A stretch of DNA of 64,000 nucleotides from Granulicella pectinivorans (GCF_900114625.1 NZ_FOZL01000001.1:806001-870000); one strand, 5' to 3'. Shown: positions 41,784 to 51,313, counted from the stretch's first letter. Made by a program: numbers and translations. The notes: a model not told the origin generated them from the letters alone.

Positions 41784-43156
41784 GCCATGACCGCCAGATG
41801 GCGGAGTTCGCCGACGAGATAGACGGATCCGGTGGCGAGGATGATGCCGCCTTCCGGGGTGATGGCGCGGGCCTGGGCGAGGGCGGCCTCGAGATGAGGC
41901 GCAGCGTGCGCGGGGATGTCGAGGCGGTGGGCGGCGGCGAGGAGGTCTTCTACGGCGGCGGCGCGGGGGTTGTTGGGGATGGGGGCTAGGACGATGTGAT
42001 CGTGCGCGCGGGCAGGGTCGCCGGAGGTCTTGTCGAAGAGCGGGAAGAGGATGCGGGTCATCTCGTCGAGATCCTTGTCGCGGAGGCAGCTGAAGATGAG
42101 GGTGCGGGGCTGATCGTCGGGGAGCCGGGTGATGGCGGCACGGAGGGTCCAGGCGCCGGCGGGGTTGTGGGCTACGTCGAGGAGGAGGTTTGGGGGGATG
42201 AATTCGAGACGACCGGGCCAGTGGGTGTTGCGGATTCCGGCTTCGATGAGGGGGATTTCTATTTTGTAACTAAATTTGTTACTTATTGCGAGGGTGTTGA
42301 CGACCGCCAGGGCGAGGGCGATGTTGCGCTGCTGGTGCTGGCCGGGGAGGGGGGAGTCGACCACGAGGGGCAGGCCGTTGAAGGCGACGGTGTAGTGGTT
42401 GCGGGGGAGGGGTGTGGCGGAGGCCTTCTCGTGATGGATGGCTTCTGGGGTGGGGATGTAGTCGGCGGCGTTGATGGCGTGGAGGTCGAGTCCGGCGGCA
42501 GCTTCGCCGATGGCCTGGTTGGCCTCGGGATGCTGGGGGAGGGTGACGAGGGTTCCGTGGGGGCGGAGGATGCCGGCCTTCTCGCGGGTGATGAGGGTGA
42601 TGGTGTCGCCGAGGTAGTCCTGGTGGTCGAGGGCGATGTCGGTGAGGACGGAGATGAGGGGGTCGACGATGTTGGTGGCGTCGAGCCGGCCGCCGAGGCC
42701 TACTTCGAGGACGGCGATGTCTACCTTTTGCTCGGCGAAGAAGGTGAAGGCGATGGCGGTGAGGACTTCGAAGAAGCTGGGGAGGTGAGGGAGCTTCTGG
42801 TCGGCTACGAGGTCTTTGGCGGCTTCGGCGACGCGGGTGTAGAGGCGGGCGAAGTCTGCGTCGGGGATGGGGGTGCCGTTGACCTGGATGCGCTCGTTGA
42901 CGTGGTAGAGGTGCGGGGAGGTGTAGAGGGCGGTACGGGCTCCGGTGGCGGCCAGGATGGAAGAGAGCGTGGCGGCGGTGGAGCCTTTGCCGTTGGTGCC
43001 GGCGATGAGGATGCTGGGGTAGGTGGATTGCGGGTCGCCAAGGGATGCGGCGAGGAGGCGCATGTGGTCGAGCTCAAACTTGCGGCGGGGGGCGGTGGGG
43101 GCTAATTCGAGGCCGAGGGAATAGAGCTGATCGACGGCTTCGGCGTAGGTAAGCAT
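41780..43156 (-). CDS. folC: Bifunctional folylpolyglutamate / dihydrofolate synthase
   Basis: 458 residues. Mur-ligase fold with the P-loop GTNGKGSTAATLSSIL, YTSPHLYHVNERIQVNG (dihydropteroate/folate site), LEVGLGGRLDATN and LDVAHNPAGA. Adds glutamate to dihydropteroate and extends folate polyglutamate chains. First gene of a folC-plsC operon. Confidence 0.93.
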   Translation of the reverse strand: MLTYAEAVDQLYSLGLELAPTAPRRKFELDHMRLLAASLGDPQSTYPSILIAGTNGKGSTAATLSSILAATGARTALYTSPHLYHVNERIQVNGTPIPDADFARLYTRVAEAAKDLVADQKLPHLPSFFEVLTAIAFTFFAEQKVDIAVLEVGLGGRLDATNIVDPLISVLTDIALDHQDYLGDTITLITREKAGILRPHGTLVTLPQHPEANQAIGEAAAGLDLHAINAADYIPTPEAIHHEKASATPLPRNHYTVAFNGLPLVVDSPLPGQHQQRNIALALAVVNTLAISNKFSYKIEIPLIEAGIRNTHWPGRLEFIPPNLLLDVAHNPAGAWTLRAAITRLPDDQPRTLIFSCLRDKDLDEMTRILFPLFDKTSGDPARAHDHIVLAPIPNNPRAAAVEDLLAAAHRLDIPAHAAPHLEAALAQARAITPEGGIILATGSVYLVGELRHLAVMA

Positions 43157-43229
43157 GGGGCCATTCTACGATGACCAATGGTAATGGGTGAGGGAAGAGA
43201 ACAGTGCCGCAACTCGCGAGGATCGACCG

Positions 43230-43436
43230 ATGATGGAGGAGGCGCGATGGAGTTCGCCGCGGGAGGCGTGGATGGCGATCGCAGTGATGGGGCTGATTGC
43301 GGTGTTGGCGAGTGGGCCGCTGGCGGGATGCTGGACGGCGCTGGTTTGGCTGAGGCGGCAGCGGAGCGCGATGGATAAAAAGGAAGAGGCGTGGGGAATT
43401 CTCGTGGTAGCATCGGCACACTCCCCTATGCGCTGA
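43230..43436 (+). CDS. Possible small membrane protein
   Basis: 68 residues starting MMEEARWSSP. One strong transmembrane helix (AWMAIAVMGLIAVLASGPLAG) followed by WLRRQR, and a short tail. GAGGA lies seven bases before the ATG. It diverges from folC. No family recognised; coding status uncertain. Confidence 0.42.
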   Translation: MMEEARWSSPREAWMAIAVMGLIAVLASGPLAGCWTALVWLRRQRSAMDKKEEAWGILVVASAHSPMR

Positions 43437-43674
43437 AGGATTTTTTACACCCTGCGGAAAAACTCATTCCGTGGGCAAATTTTCATTTGTGTGGCTTAGG
43501 GCTGCCCCTTAAAATCGCGTCTTTATGACTTTTCGATCCTGTACTTGCTCCAGTCCGCAGTTTGTCCGATCCCGGAAGAGGAATCTCTGGGAGCAGATGC
43601 TTTCCACGATTGGGCTTTATCCGTGGACGTGCGAACGATGTGCGTGGCGGAAGTTCCGGTGGGCGCGGCGGTAG
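43437..43674. other. Intergenic spacer
   Basis: About 240 bases between the small membrane protein frame and the SRPBCC gene end. No gene or clear site. A/T-rich at 43440-43530. Confidence 0.35.
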
Positions 43675-44118
43675 TTAGTTTTCGGCCAACTGCTTGAGCA
43701 GAGCGAAGCGCTTTTTGAGCAGGCCTCGGATGTGCGGGATGAGGATGACGTGCGCTACGGCCACTCCGAGAGGGCCGAAGGGCAGGGTGAAGCGGACCTC
43801 GTCGTCGAGCTGAGTGCCGGTGGCGGTTGGGGTGAAGTGGTGATCGTGCTGGAAGAAGGCGAAGCGGCCCTTTTCCTGGGTGTCCTGGAAGAACGTGGGG
43901 TCGGTGTAGGCGGTGATGAGGGTGTGGTGGACCTGGGGGAGGAAGAACTTCCAGCCGCGCCAGACGACCCGGTCGCCAAGGACGACGTGCCCGGCGGTTC
44001 GGCCTGAGACAGGGGTCATGGCGAGGGTCTGGCGAACGGTGTCGATGTCCGTGGAGAGATGGAAGACACGCTCGATGGGGGCGGCGATTTGGGTGGTAGC
44101 GCGGAGGGTATGCATCAT
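43675..44118 (-). CDS. SRPBCC (START/Bet v1-like) ligand-binding protein
   Basis: 147 residues. Typical SRPBCC opening LRATTQIAAPIERVFHLSTDID and the later TTFFQ-like strand, FTPTATGTQLDDEVRFTLPFGPLG and a long C-terminal helix. Possibly a polyketide-cyclase or coenzyme-Q-binding-like protein; ligand unknown. Overlaps the start of the upstream CxxC gene by four bases (ATGA). Confidence 0.72.
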   Translation of the reverse strand: MMHTLRATTQIAAPIERVFHLSTDIDTVRQTLAMTPVSGRTAGHVVLGDRVVWRGWKFFLPQVHHTLITAYTDPTFFQDTQEKGRFAFFQHDHHFTPTATGTQLDDEVRFTLPFGPLGVAVAHVILIPHIRGLLKKRFALLKQLAEN

Positions 44119-44474
44119 TTGGCGTGGCGGGGGTGGTAGGTCCAGCCGTCGAGGGGGGGCTCTTCGGGTTTGGGCCTGGGGAGCTCAATGACTTCGCCTA
44201 CGGCGCGGACGACTACGCCGTTGGTCTCTAGATGCGTGAGCTGGTGGTTGTGGTCGTGGCCGCGCTGGATCGTCTTCTTGAGCAGCAGGATGAACTTGTG
44301 GGACTCCTCTTCGAAGAAGCGGCCCATGCTCTCGTCGTAGTCGGCGATGAGATTGTAGGTGACGTGGCACTTGGGGCAGGTAAGCTGCTCTTCGAGGGTG
44401 CGGTGGAAGGCTCCCGGGGGAAGAGGGCCCTTGGGGTCGGTGCCGGATTGGATGGCGGCGATGGTGAGAGGCAT
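44115..44474 (-). CDS. Small CxxC protein, unknown function
   Basis: 119 residues from ATG at 44472-44474 (MPLTIAAIQSGTDPKG). A CPKCHVTYNLIADYDESMG segment could bind zinc, followed by a helical part LLLKKTIQRGHDHNHQLTHLE and a Pro-rich end. A longer frame begins in the upstream terminator region and is rejected. Coupled to the SRPBCC gene. No family recognised. Confidence 0.62.
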   Translation of the reverse strand: MPLTIAAIQSGTDPKGPLPPGAFHRTLEEQLTCPKCHVTYNLIADYDESMGRFFEEESHKFILLLKKTIQRGHDHNHQLTHLETNGVVVRAVGEVIELPRPKPEEPPLDGWTYHPRHAK

Positions 44475-44610
44475 AGTGATCGGATTATGGCATGCCGCAT
44501 CAGGATGCGGGATCCACTCCAATTTTGCTCCTGGATGAGAGAGGAAAACACCCCGGCTCCGAGATGATGTTGCTCGTGGGCGGTCTGTGAGCGTTTTGCG
44601 GTAGTGGCGC

Positions 44611-44643
44611 GAAAAAGCCACATCTCGGAGACGAGATGTGGCT
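44611..44643 (-). terminator. Rho-independent terminator of the ComEA-like gene
   Basis: Eleven-bp perfect stem AGCCACATCTC (44616-44626) / GAGATGTGGCT (44633-44643), loop GGAGAC, followed on the minus strand by TTTTTC. It shares CCACATCTC/GAGATGTGG with the hairpin at 45142-45167. Confidence 0.8.
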
Positions 44644-44660
44644 CTTGCGTTCGTGACGCT

Positions 44661-45032
44661 TCAGTTGGCGGTGATGCGGCTGGAGATCTTGTCGTACTCG
44701 GTGCCGGTGACGATGTGGCGGCCTACGAGGTCGGAGGTCGAGGTGTAGGGGCGACCGTCGACGATACGGCCGGCCATGCGGGCATCCATGCCGGGCAGGG
44801 CGGCGAGGTCGTCGCGCGAGGCGCTGTTGATGTTGACGGGGTGGCCGAGGTTGAGGCCGTCCTGCACGCCCTGGACGGCGGCCTTGGCGTCTTCGGTGGC
44901 GACCGCGGCTACCTTGGAGGCCTGGCTGGTCGCGTTCTGAGCGTCCTGGCGGATCTGGTCGGGAGTCTTCGTGTTTTGATTGCATCCGCAGAGAGCGAGG
45001 AGGCTGATGGTCGTGATGATCAGACGTTTCAT
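44661..45032 (-). CDS. ComEA-like helix-hairpin-helix lipoprotein
   Basis: 123 residues from ATG at 45030-45032. Lipoprotein signal MKRLIITTISLLALCGC with the lipobox Cys. The middle (about 20-65) is a Gln/Ala-rich helix; the C-terminal part has the HhH motif VNINSASRDDLAALPGMDARMAGRIVDGRPY, as in ComEA and PulK-like DNA-binding domains. A role in DNA uptake is possible but the long helix and lipid anchor are unusual. Located between thrS and the small CxxC gene. Confidence 0.74.
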   Translation of the reverse strand: MKRLIITTISLLALCGCNQNTKTPDQIRQDAQNATSQASKVAAVATEDAKAAVQGVQDGLNLGHPVNINSASRDDLAALPGMDARMAGRIVDGRPYTSTSDLVGRHIVTGTEYDKISSRITAN

Positions 45033-45141
45033 GTTGGGTGAGATGCGAATGTGCGGTGGGGGCGTGGCTTTTTGTTTGGGAAAGATTTTGGCTCTTCCGC
45101 CCAGCCCACATGCGACGGTGGATCCATCGCGGCGGTGGAAG

Positions 45142-45167
45142 CCCACATCTCAGAATCGAGATGTGGG
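45142..45167. repeat. CCCACATCTC hairpin repeat
   Basis: Ten-bp perfect stem CCCACATCTC / GAGATGTGGG with loop AGAATC, downstream of thrS. Same core as the terminator at 44616-44643; a damaged copy (CCCGCATCTC AGAAGC GAGACCCG) lies near 39744-39768. Confidence 0.6.
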
Positions 45168-45188
45168 GCACCCGGTTTGCAGGCTCAT

Positions 45189-47231
45189 TTAGAGGGTTGC
45201 GGCGTTGGTTTCGTTCAGGGTTTTGGCGCGGGTGATGAAGTCCGCCAGGGAGACGCTGCCTTCGTCGCCTTTGCCACGAGTGCGGACGGAGACCGATTGC
45301 GTGTTCGATTCCTTGTCGCCGAGGATCAGGACGAACGGAACCTTCTGCAGAGTGAACTCGCGGATCTTGGCGTTCATCTTTTCGTTGCGTTCGTCGAGCT
45401 CTACGCGGAGGCCGGCCTCTTCCAACTGCTTCTTCACCTCGTTGGCGTAGTCGAGGTGCTTTTCGCTGATGGGAACCAGGCCGATCTGGACAGGAGCGAG
45501 CCAGAGGGGGAAGGCTCCGGCGTAGTGCTCGATGAGGACGCCGAAGAAACGCTCGACCGAACCGAAGAGGGCGCGGTGGACCATGACGGGCTGGTGGAGT
45601 TCGCCGTCCTCGCCCTTGTAGGTGAGGTCGAAGCGCTGGGGGAGGTTCCAGTCGAACTGGACCGTGGAGAGCTGCCACATGCGGCCGAGGACATCGACGA
45701 GCTTGATGTCGATCTTGGGGCCGTAGAAGGCGGCTTCGCCGGGTATGGTTTTATACGGGATGCCCTTGGCGTCGAGGACCTTGGTGAGCGAGCCCACGGC
45801 TCCATCCCACTTTTCGGCAGAGCCGATGAAAGCCTTGTCCTTGGGGTCCCAGGTGGAGAGCTCTACCTTGAACTCCTGGAAGCCAAAGGTGTGGAGGACG
45901 GACTCGGCGAAGTCGATGCAGGCGGCGATCTCGTCTTCGATCTGCGAGGGCGTGCAGAAGATGTGGGCGTCGTCCTGCGTGAAGCCGCGGACGCGGAGCA
46001 GGCCGTGCATGGTGCCGGAACGTTCGTAACGATAGACGTTACCTAATTCCGCGTAGCGTACGGGCAGGTCGCGATAGCTCTTGGGGGAGTTCTTGTAGAT
46101 GAGGATGTGGCCCGGGCAGTTCATGGGCTTGAGGCGGTACTCCGCGTCGTCGAGCTCCATGGCCGGGTACATGTTTTCGCCGTAGTTCTCTTCATGTCCG
46201 GAGATCTTCCACATCTCGCGGCGCATGATGTGCGGGGTGTAGACAAGATTGTAACCGCGCTTGATACATTCTTCGCGCATCCAGTCTTCCATCGCCTTGC
46301 GGATGATGCCCCCCTTGGGATGCCAGAAGATGAGGCCGGAACCGGCGACCTCCTGGATGGAATAGAGGTCCATCTGTTTGCCGATGATGCGGTGATCGCG
46401 GGCCTTGATCTCTTCGAGGCGCTTGAAGTGGGCTTGCAGGTCCTTGTCGTTGAAGAAGGCGGTTCCGTAGATGCGCTGGAGCTGCTGGTTCTTCTCGTCG
46501 CCGAGCCAGTAGGCTCCGGCGACGGACATGACCTTGAAGGCCTTGACGCGGCCGGTGGAGGGCACGTGCGGGCCGCGGCAGAAGTCGGTGAAGTTGCCGT
46601 TCTTGTAGAGCGAGATCTCTTCGCCGGGCTTGGTGAAGCGCTCGATGAAGTGGACCTTCATGAACTCGCCCTGCTTCTCGTAGTCTTCGAGGCCCTTCTC
46701 GCGTGGCTCTTCGGCGCGGACGAAGGGTTCGTTGCGGGCGACGACTTCGGCCATGCGGGCTTCGATGGCGGCGAGGTCGGCGTCGGTGAAGGGGCTGGCG
46801 CGGTAGACGTCGTAGAAGAAGCCCTGGTCGGTGGCGGGGCCGTGGCCGAGCTTGGTCTCGGGGAAGAGCTCGAGGATGGCGGTGGCCATGACGTGCGCGG
46901 CGGAGTGACGGACGACCTTCAACGAGGCTTCGTCCTGCTCCTTGAGGAGCCAGAGTTCGACGGACTCGGTGAGCGGGGTCGTGAGGTCCACCAAGCGGGT
47001 GCCATCAGCGTCGGTTGTCGGACCGGCGTACATGGACTCTTCCGACGAGTCGGAGGCTTCGCCGGCGGTGACCTTGGCGAGCGGGCGGATGCGGGCTACG
47101 ACGACGGCGGCGGCGAGGCGCGGGGAGATCGCGTTGGCGATGTCGAGGGGGGTGGTGCCTGCGGGGACTTCGCGGAGGGAGCCATCGGGAAGCTGTACGG
47201 AGATGTTGGCAGTACTTTGGAGTTCGCTCAT
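45189..47231 (-). CDS. thrS: Threonyl-tRNA synthetase
   Basis: 680 residues. N-terminal TGS domain (ISVQLPDGSLREVPAGTTPLDIA), editing domain with HSAAHVMATAI and a later conserved His/Cys block, catalytic class II core with MNCPGHILIYKN (zinc Cys), RYERSGTMHGLLRVRGFTQDDAHIFC, and the C-terminal anticodon-binding domain. Full length. The ATG at 47231 is preferred over the GTG one codon upstream. No T-box-like leader is visible upstream. Confidence 0.95.
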   Translation of the reverse strand: MSELQSTANISVQLPDGSLREVPAGTTPLDIANAISPRLAAAVVVARIRPLAKVTAGEASDSSEESMYAGPTTDADGTRLVDLTTPLTESVELWLLKEQDEASLKVVRHSAAHVMATAILELFPETKLGHGPATDQGFFYDVYRASPFTDADLAAIEARMAEVVARNEPFVRAEEPREKGLEDYEKQGEFMKVHFIERFTKPGEEISLYKNGNFTDFCRGPHVPSTGRVKAFKVMSVAGAYWLGDEKNQQLQRIYGTAFFNDKDLQAHFKRLEEIKARDHRIIGKQMDLYSIQEVAGSGLIFWHPKGGIIRKAMEDWMREECIKRGYNLVYTPHIMRREMWKISGHEENYGENMYPAMELDDAEYRLKPMNCPGHILIYKNSPKSYRDLPVRYAELGNVYRYERSGTMHGLLRVRGFTQDDAHIFCTPSQIEDEIAACIDFAESVLHTFGFQEFKVELSTWDPKDKAFIGSAEKWDGAVGSLTKVLDAKGIPYKTIPGEAAFYGPKIDIKLVDVLGRMWQLSTVQFDWNLPQRFDLTYKGEDGELHQPVMVHRALFGSVERFFGVLIEHYAGAFPLWLAPVQIGLVPISEKHLDYANEVKKQLEEAGLRVELDERNEKMNAKIREFTLQKVPFVLILGDKESNTQSVSVRTRGKGDEGSVSLADFITRAKTLNETNAATL

Positions 47232-47414
47232 CACCTACCAGCATAGAGGTTCGGTTTGGCTGCGTCGATAAGGGGTTGTACTCGCGCCGGACGAAAGTGT
47301 CATACCGGTTGTGCGAGTGTGGGATGGGGCGAACGGATGGGTATGGGTAAAGTCAGTTCATCGAAGGGAAACAGCAACGGGCTGACTTCGAAAAACTTTC
47401 TGGAGGATATGACC

Positions 47415-47687
47415 ATGCAGGTACTTTGCGAGCGTTCGAATTCTGGTTCCGATGTACGGTGTGCAGTGTGTGGGCAGGGTTTCCTGGTTTACTGGGAGCG
47501 TTCTTCGCGCTCTGAGCGCGAGGAAGCCCGCAAAGACGTGATGCAGGCGATCCGCGAGCAGCACGAGGATATGACGAGCGGTCACCATGCGCATCCGGTA
47601 GCGCGGTTCACGGTTCCGAGCTGGAGCGGAAATCCTTCGCACTCGGGCGCGGCTCTGCTGGGCGGCGCGATGGCGTACGCGATCTAG
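47415..47687 (+). CDS. Small conserved-looking CxxC protein
   Basis: 90 residues from ATG at 47415 with GGAGGA seven bases upstream. Contains CERSNSGSDVRCAVCGQGF, a possible half zinc ribbon, then an acidic/basic helix (SEREEARKDVMQAIREQHEDM) and a Ser/Gly-rich tail with HPVARFTVPSW. No family recognised. It stands alone between thrS and the MDR gene. Confidence 0.6.
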   Translation: MQVLCERSNSGSDVRCAVCGQGFLVYWERSSRSEREEARKDVMQAIREQHEDMTSGHHAHPVARFTVPSWSGNPSHSGAALLGGAMAYAI

Positions 47688-47873
47688 TCCTGCCGGACGG
47701 GCACCCTGCGCCGGGCGGCGGTCACGGCGCCTGCGGCAGAACCTTCGTGACCGATATACCGGTCTGGGTGGTGCGATGTCATGCGGGCCTTCCGTTGGCC
47801 GGCATGAGCCGTAGAAAGGCTGCATACGCCGCTGGACGCACTGGACGCATCTCACGGTGGGTGAGGTGATGCG

Positions 47874-48782
47874 ATGAAGGCAGCGGTTTTGCACGAGTAT
47901 GGCGGTCCGTCGAAGCTGCAGTATGAGGATTTCGACGATCCAGTGGCAGGCACGGGCGAGTTGCTGGTGAGGGTAGCGGCGGCGAGCATCAATCCAATCG
48001 ACTACAAGATGCGGTCGGGTGAGGCGCGGACGAGGTTTCCGGTCGAGTTTCCGGCGATCCTGGGGAGGGACTTCTCGGGTGTTGTGCGGACGGTGGGCGA
48101 GGGCGTGACGGGCTTCGAGGGCGGCGAGCGGGTGATGGGGCTCGCGTGGAAGACATACGCCGAACTGGTGGTGGTGAAGGCCAGCGATACGGTACGGGTT
48201 CCGGACACGATGGAGTTGACGACAGCGGCAGCGCTGCCTTTGGTGCTTTTAACCGGCGGCCAGTTGATCCGGCTGGGGACGGCGATTGAACAAGGCCAGA
48301 CGGTGCTGGTTTCGGGCGCGGTGGGTGGCGTTGGCCGGGCTGCCGTCCGGACTGCCAAGATTGCCGGGGCAAAAGTGATCGCCGGCGTGCGGAAGAAGCA
48401 GATGGACGAGGCTCAGGAGATTGGAGCAGACCAGGTGATCGCACTCGACGATGACGAGGCGATGGCGAAGGTAGGTTTTCTGGATGCTGTCGCGGATACG
48501 GTCGGGGGCAAGACGGCCGAGGCTCTCCTGGGCAAGGTGAAGCAGGGAGGCGTGTTCGCCTCGGTGCTTGGGCCTCCGGCGAATGCGGCGATGCACCCCA
48601 CGGTGAAGGTTGTGCCGGTGATGGCCAAGCCGGACGCAGGGATGCTGGCGGAGCTCGCCGAGGAGGTGGCCTCGGGGCGTCTGGTGATTCCGATCGACCG
48701 CATGCTTCCGCTGGCCGAGGCAGGCGAGGGCCAGGCCGCGGCAGAGAAGGGCGGCATTGGGAAGGTGCTGCTGACGGTCTAG
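47874..48782 (+). CDS. NADP-dependent MDR oxidoreductase (zinc-independent quinone oxidoreductase type)
   Basis: 302 residues. GroES-like N-terminal domain (PAILGRDFSGVVRTVGEGVTGFEGGERV) without zinc ligands and a Rossmann domain with VLVSGAVGGVGRAAVRTAKIAGAKVIAGV, an AxxGGVG NADPH motif. Related to quinone oxidoreductases; substrate unknown. Converges with jag, overlapping by four bases. Confidence 0.85.
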   Translation: MKAAVLHEYGGPSKLQYEDFDDPVAGTGELLVRVAAASINPIDYKMRSGEARTRFPVEFPAILGRDFSGVVRTVGEGVTGFEGGERVMGLAWKTYAELVVVKASDTVRVPDTMELTTAAALPLVLLTGGQLIRLGTAIEQGQTVLVSGAVGGVGRAAVRTAKIAGAKVIAGVRKKQMDEAQEIGADQVIALDDDEAMAKVGFLDAVADTVGGKTAEALLGKVKQGGVFASVLGPPANAAMHPTVKVVPVMAKPDAGMLAELAEEVASGRLVIPIDRMLPLAEAGEGQAAAEKGGIGKVLLTV

Positions 48783-49279
48783 TGAGTCGTCTCTTTCCCG
48801 GCACGTTCGGGGTAGAGGACGACGGCACGATGTGGGCCCTCCCCGGTGGACGAGGTGCGAAGTCCGCTGGGGGTAAGGGCGAGGTGAAGGAAACGGCGCT
48901 CGTGCGAGGACATGGGCTCGAACAGGAAGGGGCGGCCGGTCTCAAGGACGCGGGCGACGGCGCGGCGAGCCTGGGCGCGGAGGGCCTCGTTGCGCTGCTG
49001 GCGGTAGTTGCCGGCGTCGATGGAGAGAAGGTCGTGCTGGTTGGGCTCCAGGCGGCGAATCTCAAAGGCGAGGTGCTCGATGGCGCGGAGGACCTCGGCG
49101 TTGCGGGCGGTGAGGACGGGCGTGTCGGGGCCAGAGATGGCGGCGACGAGGTCCGGAACGGCGCCGGGGTGGGTTTCGATCTCGCAGGTGAGATCCAGTT
49201 GAGCTGCATCAAAAATACGGTGCAGCAAGTGGCCGAGACAGTCCTGGGTAAATTCTTTCATGTCGCAATACCTGCTCAT
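48779..49279 (-). CDS. jag: Jag/KhpB-type RNA-binding protein (KH plus R3H)
   Basis: 166 residues. The C-terminal half has the Jag R3H signature: LSIDAGNYRQQRNEALRAQARRAVARVLETGRPFLFEPMSSHERRFLHLAL ending in STGEGPHRAVVLYP. The middle is KH-like. The N-terminal Jag-N domain found in longer homologs is missing. It is about 240 bases from yidC on the same strand, the usual neighbour, but a strong hairpin at 49469-49501 separates them, so it may have its own promoter. An ATG at 49261 is an alternative start. Confidence 0.85.
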   Translation of the reverse strand: MSRYCDMKEFTQDCLGHLLHRIFDAAQLDLTCEIETHPGAVPDLVAAISGPDTPVLTARNAEVLRAIEHLAFEIRRLEPNQHDLLSIDAGNYRQQRNEALRAQARRAVARVLETGRPFLFEPMSSHERRFLHLALTPSGLRTSSTGEGPHRAVVLYPERAGKETTH

Positions 49280-49468
49280 GGATTCTTCTTTGATGGTGCG
49301 GGAACGTGGAGGATGAAGTGGCGTGTTGGCGCGGTCACTTCACAGGTTTGCCTATAAGAACGCAAAGACGACCCCGCCCTCCTTCGAGTTTCTAAAGGAT
49401 GATGCAAATCTCTGGCAACGATTCCCATTTTGGGAAATTGATGTGGTGGACTGTTCTCGCAAAATACT

Positions 49469-49501
49469 TCAGGCCCCGCATTTTTCCGATGCGGGGCCTG
49501 A
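49469..49501 (-). terminator. Hairpin after yidC
   Basis: Thirteen-bp perfect stem TCAGGCCCCGCAT / ATGCGGGGCCTGA with a seven-base loop, 18 bases after the yidC stop, followed by AGTATTTTG. Probably ends or attenuates the rnpA-yidD-yidC transcript before jag. Confidence 0.7.
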
Positions 49502-49519
49502 GGTGGAGCGGGAAAACGA

Positions 49520-51313
49520 TCAGCGACGGTTGGTTTTGCCCTGGATGACGGCAGGCTGCCCGGCCTTGCGGCGGGCTCGCTTGGCGGCGAGTTCGCGGGT
49601 TTCGCGGCCGAGAGCGGTGCGATTCATGACGGCCTGCTGGGCGATACCGATGAGGTTGCCGACGGCCCAGTAGAGCGCGAGACCGGAGGCGTAGGTCCAG
49701 GTGATGTAGCCGGAGAAGGCGGGCATCATGAAGGCCATCATCTTCTGCTGCTGCGGATCGACACCGGGAGACGGCGTGTAGAACTGCACCAGGAACTGGC
49801 TGACGATCATGAGGATGGGAAGGATATGGTAGGGGTCGGCGGCGGAGAGATCGTTGAGCCAGAACCAGTGCGCCTGGCGGAGCTCGACGACTTTGGGAAG
49901 CATGCCGAGGAAGGCGAAGAGGAGAGGGAGCTGGATGAGGGTGGGGATACAGCCACCGAACATGTTGACTCCCTCGCGCTTCTGGAGCTCCATGATCTCG
50001 GCGTTCATCTCGTTGCGCTTGGGGTCGGTGACCTTGAGGTTCTTGTACTTGGCCTTGATGGCGTCCATTTGGGGCTGGATGCGCTGCATCTTGAGGCCGG
50101 ACTGCATGGTCTTGATGCGCAGGGGCAGGATGATGGCGTTGATGGCGAAGGTGACGATGACGATCGACCATCCCCAGTTGGCGACGATGTGCGCGTGCAC
50201 GAACTGGAGGGAGTAGAAGAGGAGCTTGCCGATGATGCCGAAGAAGCCGAAGTCGAGCAGCGGCTCGAGGGTGACGGCGGGGTTGGCGGCGTGGATGTTC
50301 TTGAGGATGTTGGCGGCCTTGGGGCCGACGTAGATCTTGGTCTGGGTGCGTCCGGAGAGGTCGCCGGCGGCTACGCCGAGGAGCGGGACGTCGACGGTGC
50401 CCTTGCCCTGGTCGGACTTGAGGACGGCCTTGTCGACCTTGATCTGGTTATGCAGGGTGGCGATGGTGGCGGACTGGGCGTTGTCGGGCAGGAAGATGGC
50501 GCCGAAGTAGGGGTCGGAGACGCCGGCCCAGTCGAAGGGTCCGTTGAGGGTGTCGCCGCCGGAGACCTTCTTGAAGGCGATGTGCTCTTCCTTGCCGTTG
50601 GTGCTGGTGTCGATCTGGGTGGTGGCGTAGTCCTGGGGCTTGGACATGTCGCCGAAGCCGCCCGGCCAGGCGACGAGGGTGCGGAGGGGCGTGCCATTGC
50701 GGGTGACCTCGACGTCGGCGTGCAGGAGGTAGGTCTCGTCGAAGGAGAAGGTCTTGGTGGCCTTGTACTCGCCGTTGGCGTAGGTGAAGGTGACGGAGGT
50801 GGGGCTGGCGACCTGTCCGGTGGCGGAGGCGACGAACATGGCTCCGTTGAGGTTCTTGGTCAGGCCGGCATCGTAGGTGTAGAGCGAGAGCGGGTAGCCG
50901 AACTGCCTGGCGGCATCGCTGTGGACGATGTCGAGGGGCTTGCCGTTGTTGTCCTTATAGGCCTTGAGGATCCAGCTTGTGACCTGCGCGCCCTTGTTCG
51001 AGAAGGTGATGCGGTAGAGCTCGTTCTCGACGATGGTGGTGGTCTCGGCGGTCGCTACGACGGCGGGGACGGCGGCTGCGGCAGGTGCGCCGGATAGAGA
51101 CACAGCCTGCGGCGCGGAGTCGGCCGGCGCGGAGGCAGGGGCGGAAGCAGCCTGGCTCTGGGTCGCGTTGGGGTTCGCGAGAGGCGGGTTGTGCTTGGTC
51201 TTCCAGTACTGGGCGAAAAAGAAGACGGAGACCAGGACGAGCATCATGACGATGAGGGACTGATTGTTTCCCTGCGGAGCGCCTGGCTGGTTAGGGTTCT
51301 TGAACTCTGCCAC
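49520..51313 (-). CDS. yidC: Membrane protein insertase YidC
   Basis: 597 residues from a GTG start with AGGAAG seven bases upstream; the frame continuing further back into the yidD end is rejected. N-terminal transmembrane helix (SLIVMMLVLVSVFFFAQYW), a large periplasmic beta domain, then the five-helix core with the conserved hydrophilic-groove region GWSIVIVTFAINAIILPLRIKTMQSGLKMQRIQP and CIPTLIQLPLLFAFLGML. Basic C-terminus. Works with YidD and the Sec translocon. Confidence 0.94.
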   Translation of the reverse strand: MAEFKNPNQPGAPQGNNQSLIVMMLVLVSVFFFAQYWKTKHNPPLANPNATQSQAASAPASAPADSAPQAVSLSGAPAAAAVPAVVATAETTTIVENELYRITFSNKGAQVTSWILKAYKDNNGKPLDIVHSDAARQFGYPLSLYTYDAGLTKNLNGAMFVASATGQVASPTSVTFTYANGEYKATKTFSFDETYLLHADVEVTRNGTPLRTLVAWPGGFGDMSKPQDYATTQIDTSTNGKEEHIAFKKVSGGDTLNGPFDWAGVSDPYFGAIFLPDNAQSATIATLHNQIKVDKAVLKSDQGKGTVDVPLLGVAAGDLSGRTQTKIYVGPKAANILKNIHAANPAVTLEPLLDFGFFGIIGKLLFYSLQFVHAHIVANWGWSIVIVTFAINAIILPLRIKTMQSGLKMQRIQPQMDAIKAKYKNLKVTDPKRNEMNAEIMELQKREGVNMFGGCIPTLIQLPLLFAFLGMLPKVVELRQAHWFWLNDLSAADPYHILPILMIVSQFLVQFYTPSPGVDPQQQKMMAFMMPAFSGYITWTYASGLALYWAVGNLIGIAQQAVMNRTALGRETRELAAKRARRKAGQPAVIQGKTNRR

